A stretch of 42,500 nt of DNA from Neocallimastix lanati (nom. inval.) (GCA_016946835.1 JACVTC010000057.1:542501-585000); one strand, 5' to 3'. Shown: positions 25,083 to 39,746, numbered from the stretch's first letter. The notes: generated from the sequence alone by a model not told the origin. Program-made: numbers and translations.

Positions 25083-25548
25083 GTATATAAAAAAATTAAA
25101 TAATTTTGATTATATTAATTATTTTTCTATCATAATAGAATACCATTAAAAGTTTTATTAGAGTACTTTTTTTTTTTTAATTAATACAAATAGAATAGAA
25201 TAAAATAAAAATTATAAAAAATTATAAAAAATATTAAAAACCAAAACTATATTTAACTCAACATTGGTTTATCAATTATCATTATTATTTTTATTATAAT
25301 AATAATGAATACAAATAATAAAAAAATAATATTTTTTTTTTTTTTTTTTATTTTTTTTTATTTTAGTGATACGCTTTATTTATTAATACATTTTTTTTTT
25401 TTTACAATTATTAATAATTAAATAGTTTTATTAAACAAAAGGTGTATAATTTACTTTTATATATAAATTTAATCATATTAAATGAAATTAACAATAAAAA
25501 ATTAATACATATGTTTTTTGTAAGACATTAAATTATAAAATAAATTAA

Positions 25549-25605
<57 letters not shown>

Positions 25606-25964
25606 GGAGATTTAATTAATGAAAAAGATATATTAAATAGTACTTAAAAAAATAAAAAAATATATTAAATTTTTTTTTTTTTTTTTTTTTTTTATTTTTT
25701 TTATTTTTAAATATTTGTTATACTTCATAAATATTACTGAAAAAGAAAAAAAATAATACTTTATATAAATATATATATATATTATTATTATTATTATTAT
25801 TTTTTTTTTACAATTCTATAGAACAATTGCTTATTTTAAAATAGTAATTATTATTATTATTATTATTATTATATGGATGATTATTTTTTTTATATTATAA
25901 ATTAATTCAAATTTTCTTATTATTTAAATTATTTTTTTTGGTAATAATGAAATTTTTTTTACAT
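24897..25964. other. AT-rich spacer between deacetylase-like gene and CSL4
   Basis: Contains two of the longest homopolymers in the window (T at 25032-25079 and T at 25555-25604) and ATT runs near 25782-25800 and 25851-25871. The plus frame at 24874-25149 is Phe/Ile low complexity. No gene seen. Confidence 0.7.
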
Positions 25965-27667
25965 TTAATTCGGTTTAGCGCATTTTCTATATTCCATAAC
26001 CTTTTAATTATTAAGAATAAAATAAATAAAGTTTTAAAGAGTTAGTTATTAAATAAAATTAATTTTAAAATTTTTATATTTAATTTAATTTATTTTAATA
26101 GTACTAATAATTATAATTCTTTTAATTTTAAAACTAATAATTATACTAATACTACTAATAAAAATAATAACAATTATGATTATAATATTAATATTAATAT
26201 TATTTTTTATGTTTTTTTTATTTATTTTATTTTTTATATTTATTTTTTATTTTTTTTTTTTTTACCTTGGTTTTTGGGCACATCATTTGTTGCCATGATA
26301 TTGGTATCTTTTTTTTAATTCAAAGATTAAATGAAAAGTTAAAATATATATATATATATATTTTAAAATTTTATTATTTTTAATTTTTTTTTTAATATTA
26401 TAATATGATATAATTTTTTTTTTTTTTTTTTTTTTTTACCATAGTTTCACCTGGAAAAATAATATTTTTTTTAAAAATTTTTTTTTTTTTTTGTAAATTT
26501 GTTAAAAAATAAGTATATTAATATAATTGTATTAAATATATATATTTACATATATATAAAATAAAATAAAATAAAATAAAATATTTTATAAAAATCAAAT
26601 ATTATTAATCTTAATTTTTCATTATGAATTATGTACCAGAAATAGATTGAGCAAAAATGACACCAAGTTCATTTTCAGCCGTTGTTAAATAATAGGAATG
26701 TCTGTCTCCAAGGGATATAACTCTTGCTCTAACAATATCCCCTGGTCTAAAAGAACGATAAATTTGAACTTTATCTTTTTCTGTAGCACGTACATCTTGA
26801 ACTCTTTTTTATTTATTTTATTTTATTTTATTTTATTTAATTTTATTTTATTAATTTATTAATAAATAAATTTATAAAATTTAATTATTGTTTAATATAA
26901 TTTATACCTAATAATTCCTTGAAAATCATCTTTACAAGGTTTATTGCCAACAACCATAATTGCTAATGTTGCCATTTTTGGATTTACACGAATAATTTTT
27001 CCTGTAACACTTTTTTATATATATTTATACGTAAAAATTGGTAAAATATTATTTTAGATATATGCACATATATATATATATACAAAAAATATATATATAT
27101 TTTTGGAATTTATTTTGAAATTTGTTTTGAAATTTGATGTGAAATTTGATTTTATATTTTTATTTTTTAAAAGTAATAATAATAATAACAATAATAATAA
27201 TAATAATTTTAAATTGAATTTCTTATTAATTTAATATAATTACATGCTATCAACTTCTGGAATTACGGATTGTTCTTTTTCCTTTACCACAGAAATGCAT
27301 GGAAGCTATAAGAATAAATATCAATTTTTTTATAATTTAAATTTTATGAAATTTTTAATTTTGAAATTTTTATTTTTTTTTTTTTGAAATTTAAAATTTA
27401 TTTTAAAATTTAATATCTTGTTTAATATTATTCATTATAATATATTTTTATTATATTGTTATGTTATTTTGTTTTTCTTTATTCTATAATTTAAATTTAT
27501 CTTTTTTTTTATGGAAAAATTACTTTTTTATTTGGGTTATTTATTATATATATTTCTCCTAAAGTTGATGAATATATATAGTTGTTTCTTATATAAGTTC
27601 CTTGACCCACTTCATATTCCTGTACTGTTCCTAATTTCTTTCCTGGGGTTACAATTGTCGTACTCAT
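25965..27667 (-). CDS. CSL4: Exosome complex component CSL4
   Basis: CSL4 (EXOSC1) is one of the three S1-domain cap proteins of the eukaryotic RNA exosome, which degrades and trims RNA 3' to 5'. Seven exons (27667-27524, 27305-27244, 27009-26908, 26803-26637, 26450-26440, 26307-26266, 26000-25965) join in phase to 187 aa, close to the human 195. The N-terminal domain reads PGKKLGTVQEY and GQGTYIRNNYIYSSTLGEI. The linker is PCISVVVKEKEQSVIPEVDS. The S1 domain starts at IVTGKIIRVNP and contains QDVRATEKDKVQIYRSFRPG, SLGDRHSYYLTTAENELGV and FAQSIS. The C-terminus is IPISWQQMMCPKT then VMEYRKCAKPN. Exon 5 has only 11 nt. The final exon is 36 nt. Four of six acceptors end in AAAG. Confidence 0.93.
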
Positions 27668-28222
27668 CTCTTTTTTTTTTTTTTTTGTTAAATGTTATAC
27701 TTAAAAATTATTACTATTACAACATTACAAATTTTAAAAAAAAATAGAAATAATAATAAAATAGTTTTTTTTCTTATTATGATTGGTGATAAATAAAATT
27801 TAAAATTTAAATTTTTTTTTTTTTTAAAAATTTTAATAAAAAGTTATTTCCACCAATAATTTTTATTGATATTATAATTATATTTATTATTATTCTTAAC
27901 TTTTTTTTTTTTTTTTATAATTTTATTCATATTCATATTTAATTAAATTTTATAAATGAATTAATTATTATTATATATTATATACAAATATACAAATATA
28001 TTTTTAATTATTTTAATAAATAAAAATTCCTTGGTAATATAATTTTAAAAACTTTTAATTTTTTTATTAAAATATTTTTTAATTTTCATTTTTTTATTAT
28101 ATTTTTGAGCTTATTATCAATTTTATACTATTTATCTACTATTTATCATTATATTAATATATTAATATTAATAATAAATAGTTGATTTAAAGAATTTCAT
28201 TTATTTCCATGATTTTGTATCG

Positions 28223-28258
<36 letters not shown>

Positions 28259-28361
28259 ACTATTAATATTATTTTATTTTTTTATTTTTTTTTTTTTTTT
28301 GAATTATTAGATATCACAATAATAAAATCATCCCTTCTTAGATCAAAATGAAATAGCATAT

Positions 28362-28419
28362 AATAAAAAATAAAAAATAAAAAATAAAAAATAAAAAATA
28401 AAAAATAAAAAATAAAAAT
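28362..28419. repeat. TAAAAAA heptamer repeat
   Basis: Seven to eight near-perfect copies of TAAAAAA in tandem, 140 bases from the longer TAAA array. Confidence 0.85.
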
Positions 28420-28584
28420 GAATAAAGGAAAAATATTAGAAAAAAATAAATAACAATAAACTATTATTTAAATTTGTGAATTTTTTTACAAATATATATA
28501 TATTCATAATAATTATTATAAAGATAAAAACTAAATATTTAAAAATTAGAAAATGATATAGAATAAAAGAATCAATAAAATTTC

Positions 28585-28733
<149 letters not shown>

Positions 28734-29155
28734 TAAACTGTCATAAAATTTCCAAAATTAATATATTGAAAAAAATGAAAAATACAATAATACTTTTTTT
28801 TTTTTTTTTTTTTTTTTTTTATAGCCGCAATTATTGAGAACTTTAATCTTTATTTATTTATTCTTATATAAAATACATGAATACTTTTAATTTTAATAAA
28901 AAATAAAAAAAAAAAAAAACACAGAATTAATAAAATAAATAAATATTATTTGTCCAATTTGAACATAATAATAAATGAAAGAGTAACGTGAAATAAAAAG
29001 TAATAATCAAAAATAGGTGTATAAATAAATTCAGAAAAAAGTGATAATAGGTTAATAATAAAATTAATGATGCCATAAATACATGATAAATATTTTAAAT
29101 CTTTTAAAAATAAAAAAAAAAATATAAAATAAATTAATGCTAATGCTAATAATGC

Positions 29156-29220
<65 letters not shown>

Positions 29221-29604
29221 TACTTTTAGGATATATGATATAAAAAACATAGTAATAATAATATCATTATTTTTTATAACACCATATCTATTTTGTATTG
29301 TTAAAATGTATTTATATGCTAATTTTATTTTTATTTATTTTTTGTTTTGTTTTTGTTATATTTACATTTAATATATTTTTTTTTTATTTGTTTGTTTCTA
29401 TGAACTTTTTTTTACTTAATTTTTTTGTTCTCCTTTTTTTAATGTACTTTTACTACATTGAATTTAAAAATTATTTATACCTTAAAAATGAAATTATTTT
29501 CATAAATAATTTTATTCTATTTTTTTTTATCTTTATTTTCTTTTTTTGTTTTTTCTTTTGTTCTTTTGTTCTTTTTTTTTTTTTTTTTTTTATTTATTGT
29601 TTAT

Positions 29605-30811
29605 TTATTGTTGACCAAAAACTTCACCCATTTCCTTTCCTCTATTAGTAGCAGCTTCAACAGCCTTGAATACAATTTCGTTGAAGTTGTCCTTTTCAAA
29701 GGATTGAAGAGCAGCATAGGTAGTACCATTTGGAGAGGTAACCTTCTTTCTTAAAGTAGCAGCATCTTCATCACCCTTGCAAAGCATAGCACCAGAACCG
29801 AAACATGTTTGGGCAGCTAAACCATCAGCAGCTTCTTTTGGAAGACCTAATTTTTGAGCAGCTTCAGATAAAGCTTCACACATAAGGAAGAAGTAAGCTG
29901 GACCGGAACCAGATAATCCGGTAACAACATCAATAAGTTCTTCCTTTTCAACCCAGTAAGAACTCTTAGAGAAGGAAGAAAGAATAGCAGTAGCTAATTC
30001 TTTTTGTTTTGGATTAACATGAGCATTTGGGAACATACCAGTAGCACCTTGTTGTAAAAGGGCTGGAGTGTTTGGCATAACTCTAACAATAGCTAAGTTT
30101 GGAGATCCACACCAACGAGAAAGGTCAACAGTACGAATACCAGCACAAATAGAAATAACTAATGGGTTAACCTTTTGAACAGCAGCAGCAACACCGGTAG
30201 CAACATCCTTAATAATTTGTGGTTTAACAGCAAATAAAACAATATCAGCAGCCTTGCTTTCAGCAGTTCCAGTAATAGCTTCTGAACCACTCTTGGCAAG
30301 GATAACATTATAGTTAGTCTTTAATTTATTAGCTTGAACTTCATTTGGATCGAAAACAACTAACTTTTTGGAATCATATCCAGTAGAGACAAGACCACCT
30401 TTTAATTAAATATTTTTAATTAAAATGTATCAAATATTAATATAACAAATAAAAAAAAAAAAAAAAAAAAAAGATTTAATTATATATTTATATAATAATA
30501 AAAATATATAAAAAAAAAAGAGGGAAAGAAGATTGAAATTTATTATTATTATTATTATTATTAATATTTCAATATAATTTTATGTAATAAATAAAAAGTA
30601 AATGGTTTTAAGAAAAATACATCAAATCAAATTATGCTTCTTTTATTAACTTTTTTATCTTTAATAATAAACATGAAATTTTAGTTTATATTTTAAAATT
30701 TTTAAATATCATGTGAACTTTCTATTTTAATACTTTTATTTTGTTACTCTTAAAAAAAATATTTTATTATATATATTTATATATATTTTAAGAAAATATA
30801 TATTTATAATT

Positions 30812-30856
<45 letters not shown>

Positions 30857-31062
30857 AATTTTAAACTAATTGCTCATTTATAATTTTAAATAGGTTAAGA
30901 ATTTTTTCTATACAAGAATAGTAGATTTTTCAATAATTTTAATTTTAATAAAAAGTAACCTTATAATTACAAAATATATATCTTAAATATATTTTATTAT
31001 ATATTACCAATTAAAGAGGTAGCCATGTTACCACCACCAATGAAAGCAATAACTTCAGACAT
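29605..31062 (-). CDS. proC: Pyrroline-5-carboxylate reductase
   Basis: It catalyses the last step of proline synthesis: NAD(P)H-dependent reduction of 1-pyrroline-5-carboxylate to proline. Two exons (31062-31008 and 30398-29605) give 282 aa, a normal length for the family. Exon 1 ends in phase 1 inside the Gly-rich dinucleotide-binding loop: MSEVIAFIGGGNMATSLIG. The exon 2 acceptor is AAAG. Further family blocks: IVLFAVKPQIIKDV, VISICAGI, VRVMPNTPALLQQGATGMF (about residue 125) and the C-terminal dimer-domain signature VTGLSGSGPAYFFLMCEALS followed by AAQKLGLPKEAADGLAAQT. The protein ends GEVFGQQ. Codons end in C or GGT/GCT far more often than in neighbouring genes, and the exon is clearly more GC-rich, which suggests high expression. 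The eukaryotic symbol would be PRO3/PYCR. No targeting peptide is visible, so it is probably cytosolic. Confidence 0.97.
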
Positions 31063-34000
31063 CTTTACTATAATTTCCTTTATAAAATTATTATAAAAAA
31101 ATAAGGTATTAAATTCTTTTTTTTTTTGGAGAGTAATTTTCTAAAAATTATTTTCTTTTTTTCTATTTATATGTTAATACATTTTTTTTAATAATAGATA
31201 ATCTTTTTTTTTTTATTTAAAATAATATAATATAGTATAATCCATATTTTATCTTCATATTTTGAATATATTTTAAATATATTTTAATATATGGAAATTA
31301 ATTAAAATGAAATCTTATCTTCAATTAGCTATAACTACATTTACATTAATGTATCATTTATTCTTTTTACATTAATGTATCTAAAATTCATAAATTTTCT
31401 ATATACTTAAAATAGAATAAAAAAAAAGTTGATTAGATATATAGTACTTTTTTTTTTTTTTTATTTTTTTAAACTTATTCTAAAAATAATTTTATAATAA
31501 ATTTTTATAATATCATATAATAATGATAATAATAATAATTCATTTTGAATATTAATATAATTGAAAAAAAAAGTATTAGTATAATTTATTTCAAAATTTG
31601 TAAAGCAATAAATAAAAGTTATATTTTATTTTTTCTTTTTAAATAAAATACTTTAACTTTTTGTATTACTTTATATATTTATATTTGATTTAAAAAAAAA
31701 AAAAAGAACTCATTTCTTTTCATTAATTAAAAATAAAAAATTATGCTCATTATAAATAATTATTAAATTTTGCAAATATAAAGAAACTTTATAAAGTTGG
31801 CTACATTCAAAAATTCAAGAGAAATTAAAAATATATGTATATATATTTTATTAATTCATATCTATACATTATTACTGTATTATTTCTTTTATTTTATTTT
31901 CTCAAAACCAAAAAGTGAATCAATACACCCATAACGTATTACACATATACTCCATAATCAAAATATTTTGTGTCACGTCACCATAAAAAAGATTTTTTTT
32001 TTTTTTTTTATTAATAATTAAAAGTTTAAAAAGAAATATTAAACCATAATTTAAGTAACTACATTGAGAATAAAGAAATTAATATTATTATTTTGATTAA
32101 TTATAACAAAGTAAAAAAAAATTAGATTGACATTATCTTAAGAACAAGAACATCATCGCTTTATAAATATAATTTTTAATCAGTATATATATTATTTTTC
32201 TTGAATTCCATTAATTAATTTTTCTAATTATAAATATATAATATTATTATTATTTACGGTTGTCTTAATATTAATGTTATATATAATAGTTTATTCAGAT
32301 TCCATAATATATATTTCGAACAATATTTCATTTGTAAATTTTTTATTTTTATGAAAAATAATACTTTTCATCAATTTTATATTAAATTTCTATCTCACAA
32401 TATTGATACTTAATTATTACAGGATTATCTTTGATTTCTTGGATTTAATAATAATCAACTAGATTTTAAAATTATTTTTATAATTTTCTCTATCTATATA
32501 TAACACAACCTCCAATAACATATATCGGTTATTGAAACTAATTAAACCACATTTATCATTTCCTCATCTAAAAATTAATTTTATCTTTAAAATTTTTTGA
32601 ACTTGTAAAATAAATTTTTTTTTTTTTATTTTTTTATTTTTCTTTTTATAATTTTAATATCTTTTTTTATTTATAAATATAATATTAAAGAGAGAATAAA
32701 TACAAACTTTATACATTAGATTTATAATACTTTATGATATGAGATAAATTATTATGACGAACAGATATTCAAAAAGAATAATTATGTTATTATATATATA
32801 TATTTATTATTTAATAATATTTATAATATTAATTTTTTTTTTTTTTTTTTTTTTGATATCTGATAATTTTTTCTTTTTTCGTAATAGATTATTTAAATAT
32901 TTATAATATAATAAAATAAATAATATACTCTTTATCTTTTTATCCTTAATTAATTTATATCTATTTATATATCAATCATGATATAGATATAATGGTTTAT
33001 ATAAATTATATATATTTAGAATGATTTTATATATTAATAAAAGAATATATTTTAATTTTATTATAATTAAATCTAATTACTTTAATTATTTTTCATATTC
33101 ATTTAATTAAACTAAATTAATAAAAATAATTATAAAATTATATATAATAAAAGAAAAACAATGAATTGAATCATTTTTGTGACGATTATAAAATTTTTTA
33201 TATATAATTTTATTTTCATCATATAAATATGAAATTTGTTAAAATTATTACGAAATAATTTATGTCAATTTGTTATTAATTTAAGTTTCTTTTAATTTAG
33301 GTCATTGTAATGTATTGTAATATGGTTACGTATACATATAATTGTTTTATTTAAAAATTATTTATTTATTCATTTATTATCTATTTATTTATCTATTTGT
33401 TTATTTATTTGTTTATTTATTTGAACTAAAATAAGAAACAAGATTAATATTAAAATTTTAATCTAGTCATATAGAATATATAATATATATATATATGTAT
33501 ATAATGTTTTTTTTTTATCTTTAAATTTGATTATTGTTTAAAATTTATTAATTATTTCAATTTTAATTAAATGTTTAAAAAAAAAAAAAATCAATTTATA
33601 TCATTTTAAATATATTATTTTAAATTGAAGATATATATATTATATTATATTCTAATTAATTAAAAAAACTTTGTATATATTCAAAATTATAATTAAAAAG
33701 AATTACTTTATTTTGATATTTTATTAAAAATTCAAATAAAAAAATATTAATAAATAAATAATAAATAATAAATATATAAATAAATATATAAATGTAATGA
33801 AAATAATAATAATTAAAAAAAAATTATGAAATTTAATCAATATATTTTAAATTCTTATTTAATAATTAGTTAATATATATAATATATATAATTATAAAAA
33901 ATAAAAAAAAAATTTTTTTTTCTTATTGCTTTTAAAAAGAGTAAAACAAAAACAAAAAAAATAAAAATAAAAATTAAAATTAACTTTAAAAAAAAAAAAT

Positions 34001-34403
34001 AAAAAAATAGATTAAAATAGTCTCTTATTTAATAATATAATTAACAAATTCATAAACTATTAAAAATATATATTATATTTAATTAATATTAAATATATTG
34101 ATTTGATATCATACATAATTTTATTTGTTGCCAGAAAGCTATATATATATATTTTTTAATAAAAACAAGATATATGTATAGTCATTTAAGCAATAATACT
34201 TTATTTTAATAATATTATTAATAATAATAAATAGATTTTTACTTAATTGTAAGTAATAATAAGAAAAAAATATGAATTATGAATTAAACATTAATAAATA
34301 TTAATGTATGAATCAAAGCATTTATAAATATTACTAATCAGTTATTTTATTATAATATCAAAATAAAGTAATTCTTATTATAAATAAATAAATAAATTTA
34401 AAA
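31063..34403. other. Divergent AT-rich intergenic region
   Basis: 3.3 kb separate the divergently transcribed P5CR and coiled-coil genes. No open frame of natural composition is seen. The part at 31895-31990 is slightly more complex and includes GTCACGTCAC (31974-31983), which reads GTGACGTGAC on the P5CR strand, about 0.9 kb upstream of its start. That resembles a bZIP/CRE-type core but could be chance. Tetranucleotide TTTA/TTTG runs occur at 33361-33423. Confidence 0.6.
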
Positions 34404-36340
34404 ATGCTGGAAGATAATAATGAAAATGATTCTGAAATGTTCTCAGAAGTATATGCTTTATTAGATCAATTATGTAAGTTAATATAAAAAATAGTTAAGA
34501 AGTAATAAATAATAAACTTTTAGGTAAAAAAGAAGAAAATTAATATATATTTTTTTATTATTTTTAAAAATTTTTTAACAGCAAGCAATTCAAAAGAAGT
34601 TGTTGATATTGAAGGAAAAAATATGGATAAGATTGAAAGTATTCTTGTCCAAAGAACAAATGAATTATCTCTTGCTGTTCGTAAGTATTTTTTAGATGAA
34701 TAGGATAGCCAATATTTTTAAAGAATATAATTTTTATTCATAAATATTTTTATTATTAAAACTTAAAATAAATAGAAATTGCCCAAGCTTTAATGGTAAA
34801 GCATGAAAATGATACTGATAATATTGCAGAACTTAAGAAAACAAATTCACACTTAAAAGACCAACAACAAGAATACAAGTCATTATTAAATCAAACTATG
34901 GAATCTTTAGAAAAAAATTCTTCAAAAATTGATTCTTTGAATGAAGAAAAGAAAAATTTAACAAAAGTAAAATTTATATAAATTAAAGTTTTATATATAT
35001 TTATATAAATATTTTTTTTTTTCAATAAGAACTTTAACAATTAATTTATTTAATTATATAATAAATTTTTAATAGAAATTGACTTCTCTACAAGTACAAT
35101 GTGAAGTTTACGAACAAAAAAATTATGATTTAACTGAAGAAAATAAAGTTTTAAATCAAAAGTATTCTGAAGTTGATTCTAAAATAAATAAATTTGAAAG
35201 AGATAATATACGTTTAACTTCTGAAGTAAATATAATCACTTTTATTGTTATTAATAATATTATTATTATGAGATTTGTATTAATAGGTGCTTTAATTATA
35301 TTTATTTTTTGAATTAGTTGGACGTTGCGGTCAAGCAATTAAAAGAAACTCAGGCTTCTGAATCTTCATTAAATACTGAATTATCAAATTTAAAAATAAA
35401 ATATGGTAAAATTTTATTAATGAATAATTTTTAAAGTTTTTATACAATAAATATTCTTACAAAGAATACTTAAATACTTATTGAATATTAATAAATAGAT
35501 AATTTGGAAGCTACATATAATGAATATTATAATTCCACTCAAGAAGAATTATTGGAAATCTATGAAAAATCAGATAAAAAAAGAGATATAGATTCTATAT
35601 ATATAGTAAGTTAGAAAATATTTTGATATATTGATATATAAATTTATTAATAATTATTTAATGAATATGAGTATATTAAAGTAAAATATTAATTCTGATG
35701 GTTCATTAAAAAAAATAATAAAATATTATAGGATGGAAAAAGTGATATTTCAAAAGCTAGAAGTGAAGGTGGAGTTTCTGTTGATGGTCAAGGACAAAAA
35801 ATTGAAACTTTAATGCAAATTATTGAACAAGTTTCCAAGGAAAATGCAAAGTTAAAGGAAGATTATGTTGAAGTTGATGAATTATTAACTGAAGCTAGAA
35901 ATGAAATTTCATCATTACAAGAGCAACTCTTATCTGAGCAAATGTCTAATTCTGTTAGTATTTCACAAGAAATTGAAGCCTATAACCAAAATAATATAAG
36001 TGAAACAAAGTCAATCGAAATTCAAACTGATGCAATTCCAGTGAAAGTCGTTAAAAAGCATGATAAGGGATGTCAATGTAATATTATTAATGTTATATCT
36101 AAAAAGAAGAAAACTATTCCAATTTCTTCAAGACTCTATACCCCACCAACCTCACCAACTAGATCCAATGCTTCAAGTACAATTGATACTGGAAGTAAAA
36201 ATGCTCCAAAAAGAAAGATTATTAAAAATAAGGTTATTACTGGTAAAGATTATTATTATTTATCACCAGCTGAAACTCGTTTCAATTCATCCTATTCTAT
36301 TGATGGTCGTCCACGATGGAAACTCTCTAAGATTCATTAA
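34404..36340 (+). CDS. Coiled-coil protein of unknown function
   Basis: Seven exons (34404-34473, 34582-34680, 34776-34966, 35076-35225, 35318-35405, 35499-35605, 35732-36340) join in phase to 437 aa. Donors are GTAAGT, GTAAGT, GTAAAA, GTAAAT, GTAAAA and GTAAGT; all acceptors end in ACAG, ATAG or TTAG. The start is MLEDNNENDSEMFSEVYALL. Residues about 60-310 are Gln/Glu/Lys/Leu-rich with heptad spacing (for example LTEENKVLNQKYSEVDSKIN and LLTEARNEISSLQEQLL), predicting a long coiled coil broken near DGKSDISKARSEGGVSVDGQ. The tail is different: SIEIQTDAIP (about 328-337), KGCQC (347-351), a Pro/Ser/Thr patch (LYTPPTSPTRS) and a basic C-terminus ending RPRWKLSKIH. The IQTD motif resembles dynein light chain LC8-binding sites. 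A cytoskeletal or centrosomal scaffold is possible, but I cannot name a family. Confidence 0.85.
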
Positions 36341-38397
36341 ATAAAAAGATTTAATCAATATATATATTTATATATATATATATATATTTATATATTGTTA
36401 TTATTATTATTAAATAATAGTAGTAATCATAATAAATAGAAAAAAAAATAGATGATGAATTCGTAAACATTATTTTTTCTATCAATCATTAAAAAAAAAA
36501 AAAAGAAAAAAAAAAAACATTATTATGTAATATCACCTTTTTACTTTTTTTTAATATTAATAATAATACGATTTCTTCATCTGGTCTTAGAAAAAGAAAA
36601 AAAAAAGTATTATATTTCAAATATATATAATAACTTTTCAGTTTTAATCATTTATAATTATTATTATTATTTTTAACATAAAGAATTAAATATTTTTAAA
36701 AGCAATTTTTATTTTTAATCAATCAATATAATGGAAAATACCAATATTTTTATAGAGGAATAGAAGTTTTTTTTTTTTTTTATTAGTAATTAAATTTATT
36801 CATAATTTAATCAATTCCATATTTATTAATTATTATGATAATAAATAAATAAACAGGAATTTAATATTCATAACAATAAGGCATCAATCTCATTAGCAAC
36901 AAAATCAATTCAATGATTTTTAACCCATTTAAATCCTTAAAGAATTTAATTATTAAAAAGCGATATAACTTCTATTTTATAAAATGATACAACACATAAT
37001 AATAATATAATATATATATAAAAAGAAAGGAAAAAGTAATTGAAAGCAACTTAAAAAAAAATAGTTTAAATTAATACAATTTCGACTGAAAGAGCAATAA
37101 TAATAGAAAAAGATATATTAAAAAAAATAAGAAAATAAGAAAAATCCATTGACTAATTCTTTTATATATCAATATATATTTTTATTTTTAATTTTAATAC
37201 TTAATAAAATATAAAATATTAACCATTTATCATTTAATTAATATAACATAATAATAGTTATCAATAGGATATTATTATATAATTGTAAATATCAATATTC
37301 AATTTACAATTTTTTTTTTTAATTTTACACTATTTTATTATATATATAATATATTTTATTACATCATCATGTTTGGATTTACTTTTTTTTTTTTTTTCAA
37401 AAAATCAATTACTATTTGTAAAATTAATAAATATTATATATATATAAGAAAGAAAAAAATACACGTAATTACAATATAATATTTAATAATTTTATTTTTT
37501 TTTTATAAAATATTTTTAATATTTCTACATTTAAAGGTAATAAATAAATATATATATATATGTAAATAAAATAGAATATTTAAAAATATATAAATATATA
37601 TAAAAATATATATTATTTAATAATTTAGTTAAAGATAACATTAAATTATCCTTTAACTGTTTATTTTAAAATATATATTTTTATATTAATATGAAGCATT
37701 CAATATAATATATTAATTTTTTATTTTTTTAAGTATTAAAAAAAAAAAAAAAAAGAAAAAAAACAAAGAAATAGTTTATCGATTGTTAAAAAGGAAAATG
37801 AATATAAATTTTAATGAAAAAAAAAATTAGAATAAAATATACCTAATTTTCATTAAAATTTTGTATAATTTTTCTTTAAATAATAAATTTAATTTATTTT
37901 TTATCTTTTAAAACAAAAAACAAAACAACAAAAATAAAAAAATAAAACAAATAAATAAATAAAAAAAAAAAAAAAAAAAAAAAAGAAAGAAATTAAAATA
38001 TATACAAAACAAAAAACATAAAAAATATATATATATATACAAAAACAAAAAGCAAAACAACAAAAAATAAAAAAAAAAAATCAAAAATATAAAATATAAA
38101 TATAAAATAATAATACATAATTAAAATATAAAAAAAAAAAAAATTAAAAAAACAAAAGCAAAAAGCAAAACAAAACAAAACAAAAAATTAAAACCAAAAA
38201 AAAAAATCAACACAAAAGAAAAATAATAATAATATATATATAATTTAAACTATATTTTTTTTAAAAAAAATAAAAAAAATTTTATTATATTTAAAAGGTA
38301 ACTTTTTTTTTTTACCATTAAAAAAAAAAGTTTATATAAATGATAAAAAAAAAATTATTAATTAAATTAAAGAAAAAAAAAGTCATATAGAACTTCC

Positions 38398-38431
<34 letters not shown>

Positions 38432-39564
38432 ACGACTTTTTCTCTTTAGATTTAATTTAATTTAAATTTAAATAATTTGCTTTTCAAAAATCTATAAAAA
38501 CAAATAATAAATATTAACATAAAAAAAAAAAAAAAAAAGAACCTGTTTTTATTTATAATTATTTATATATATATTTTACCATAATTTTTAATTCTAATTT
38601 ATTTTTTATTATTTATTTTTATTTATTTATTTATTTATTTCTTCTTATATAAATATTTATATATATTATATATATATAGTTTTATCCCATAAATAGAGGT
38701 GATTTATATACAATAAGAATAAGAATAATAAATAGCATAGTACAAAATAGAAAAGAAAAGGAAAAAAAAAATTTTTTTAAATCATAATCATTATGATAAT
38801 CATAATATAATTATTAATGAAATAGAAAAGTTAATTATAAAAAAATTGGAATGAATACAAAAAATTAAAATTTAATTTAAATTTAATTTTATAAAAAAAA
38901 AAAAAAAAAAATTATATTTTTATAAAATATTTTTAATATAAAATTTAATAGATATAATATATTTTATTATTAATAGTTTTAATTTATAAAATTTTTAATC
39001 TATTATATTTTATTTATAGTTTTTAAACTTTATTAGGTAATATCGTATAATCACAATATATAGAAAAAAAAATTTCACAAAAATATATATATATAAAAAA
39101 AAGAAAAGAAGAAGAATATAAAGAGAACAAAAAAAGGAAAAACAAAAACAAAAACAAACAATAATTTATAGATATCTATTCACTAATTTTTCATTTGATT
39201 AAAAAAAGAAAAAAAAAAAAATTCATAACAAAATCTATTCAATTTTTTTATATTTTGTTTTTTGTTTTATTAAAAAGATAAAAAGATAAAAGATAAAAAA
39301 AAAAAGTTATTATTTTTTTTTAACAAATCAAACAAACAATTTCTTTAAAAGAATGAAAGAAAAAAAAAAAAATAACAAATTATATATTATATGAACAGTA
39401 ATTAATAATTATATCACATATATATATAATTTATTTATATTTAATTATTAATTTTCATTTTTCATAATTTTAATTTTTGTTTTCGGTCTAGGCATATAAA
39501 TATATATATATATAATTATATTTTTAATGGTTGATTTGGTATGGAGATACCTTTATTTTATTTA

Positions 39565-39612
39565 TTTATTTATTTTTTTTAGTAATTCACTATTTTTTAT
39601 TATTAATAATTA

Positions 39613-39654
<42 letters not shown>

Positions 39655-39709
39655 TTATTTATTTATTTATTTTTTTTAGTAATTCACTATTTTTTATTAT
39701 TAATAATTA

Positions 39710-39746
<37 letters not shown>

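Noticed and set aside
31974-31983. GTCACGTCAC as a CRE/bZIP site controlling P5CR
   Set aside because: A single short match about 0.9 kb from the start codon in AT-rich DNA; not enough to call a regulatory site.
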